The notes below the pieces were generated by a model. That model saw only the letters and a program-made list of their open reading frames with translations, searched no databases and had not been told where the DNA came from. 44,008 nucleotides of DNA from Paracoccaceae bacterium (lineage in GTDB: Bacteria; Pseudomonadota; Alphaproteobacteria; Rhodobacterales; Rhodobacteraceae): the NCBI GenBank assembly GCA_007694945.1, contig REER01000088.1:1-44008 (forward strand), read 5' to 3'. A program made the translations under genes and the position numbers. Of the stretch, positions 43,954-44,008 are shown piece by piece. Numbering within the stretch: position 1 is the stretch's first letter; the number at the start of each line of letters is the position of its first letter.

Positions 43954-44008
43954 ATGAGGCCAAAACCCGGCCGCGGCCGCTATGACAAGAGCAAAAAAGC
44001 ATGGCAGG
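43954..44008 (+). CDS. Start of an unidentified gene (cut by window edge)
   Basis: An ATG at 43954, preceded by AGGAGAG at 43939-43945, opens a frame of 18 codons to the edge, MRPKPGRGRYDKSKKAWQ. It is very basic. Too little is present to name it, and it could be a chance frame, but the ribosome site and position after the ald hairpin favour a real gene start. Confidence 0.4.
   Translation, partial: MRPKPGRGRYDKSKKAWQ

Overview
The window is GC-rich and gene-dense, with short intergenic gaps and many ATGA or TGATG gene overlaps. Gene content and order point to an alphaproteobacterium of the Rhodobacterales (Roseobacter/Rhodobacter relatives): a two-subunit proton-translocating transhydrogenase, the flgBC-fliE-fliQ-flgFGA-flgH-fliL order divergent from fliI, an flhA-fliR-flhB operon, pcm-tolC followed by a PopZ-like protein, and a DoeA/EutD-type ectoine hydrolase. 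I saw no tRNA, rRNA, CRISPR array, insertion sequence or prophage. It reads as ordinary chromosome with a few accessory islands.

Layout. 1-2672: pntB (cut by the window edge) and pntA, minus strand. 2872-4804: a small isoprenylcysteine methyltransferase-like membrane protein with a possible rhodanese remnant in front of it, divergent from kynureninase (kynU). 4932-17247: a flagellar basal-body and export region. A plus-strand operon (lytic transglycosylase, flhA, fliR, flhB, a small FliJ-like protein) converges on an M29 aminopeptidase and a nine-gene minus-strand operon (flgB to fliL); fliI diverges from flgB. 17354-22141: metG, a small periplasmic protein, an H-NOX gas sensor paired with a hybrid histidine kinase, and a small conserved hypothetical.

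22279-29786: an accessory metabolic island with a class III aminotransferase, an ectoine hydrolase, an ABC importer of the NMT1/SsuA type on the opposite strand, and a GMC oxidoreductase. 29794-33752: part of the division and cell-wall cluster (ftsW-murG-murC) followed by a translationally coupled small membrane protein where murB or DUF2484 is more usual. 33870-37108: the DNA-repair pair pdeM and Lhr-like helicase. 37206-41008: a YcgN-type protein, then PopZ-like, tolC and pcm on the minus strand. 41158-44008: a YtoQ-like protein, mscL, an Lrp/AsnC regulator divergent from alanine dehydrogenase (ald), and the first codons of an unidentified gene.

How parts fit together. The flagellar genes supply export gate, rod, L-ring and ATPase components; MS-ring, C-ring, P-ring and filament genes must lie elsewhere. 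The H-NOX/kinase pair is probably a nitric-oxide (or other haem-ligand) two-component input whose output partner is outside the window. The aminotransferase/DoeA pair suggests catabolism of ectoine or a related amino compound, but the deacetylase and usual TRAP transporter of the known pathway are absent. Several genes are followed by perfect GC-rich hairpins sharing the core GCGCGAAGCGC, which look like a recurrent 3'-end element. No wholly new system is evident. The least explained items are the H-NOX pair without output, the coupled small membrane protein after murC, the FliJ-like protein, and the hairpin family.
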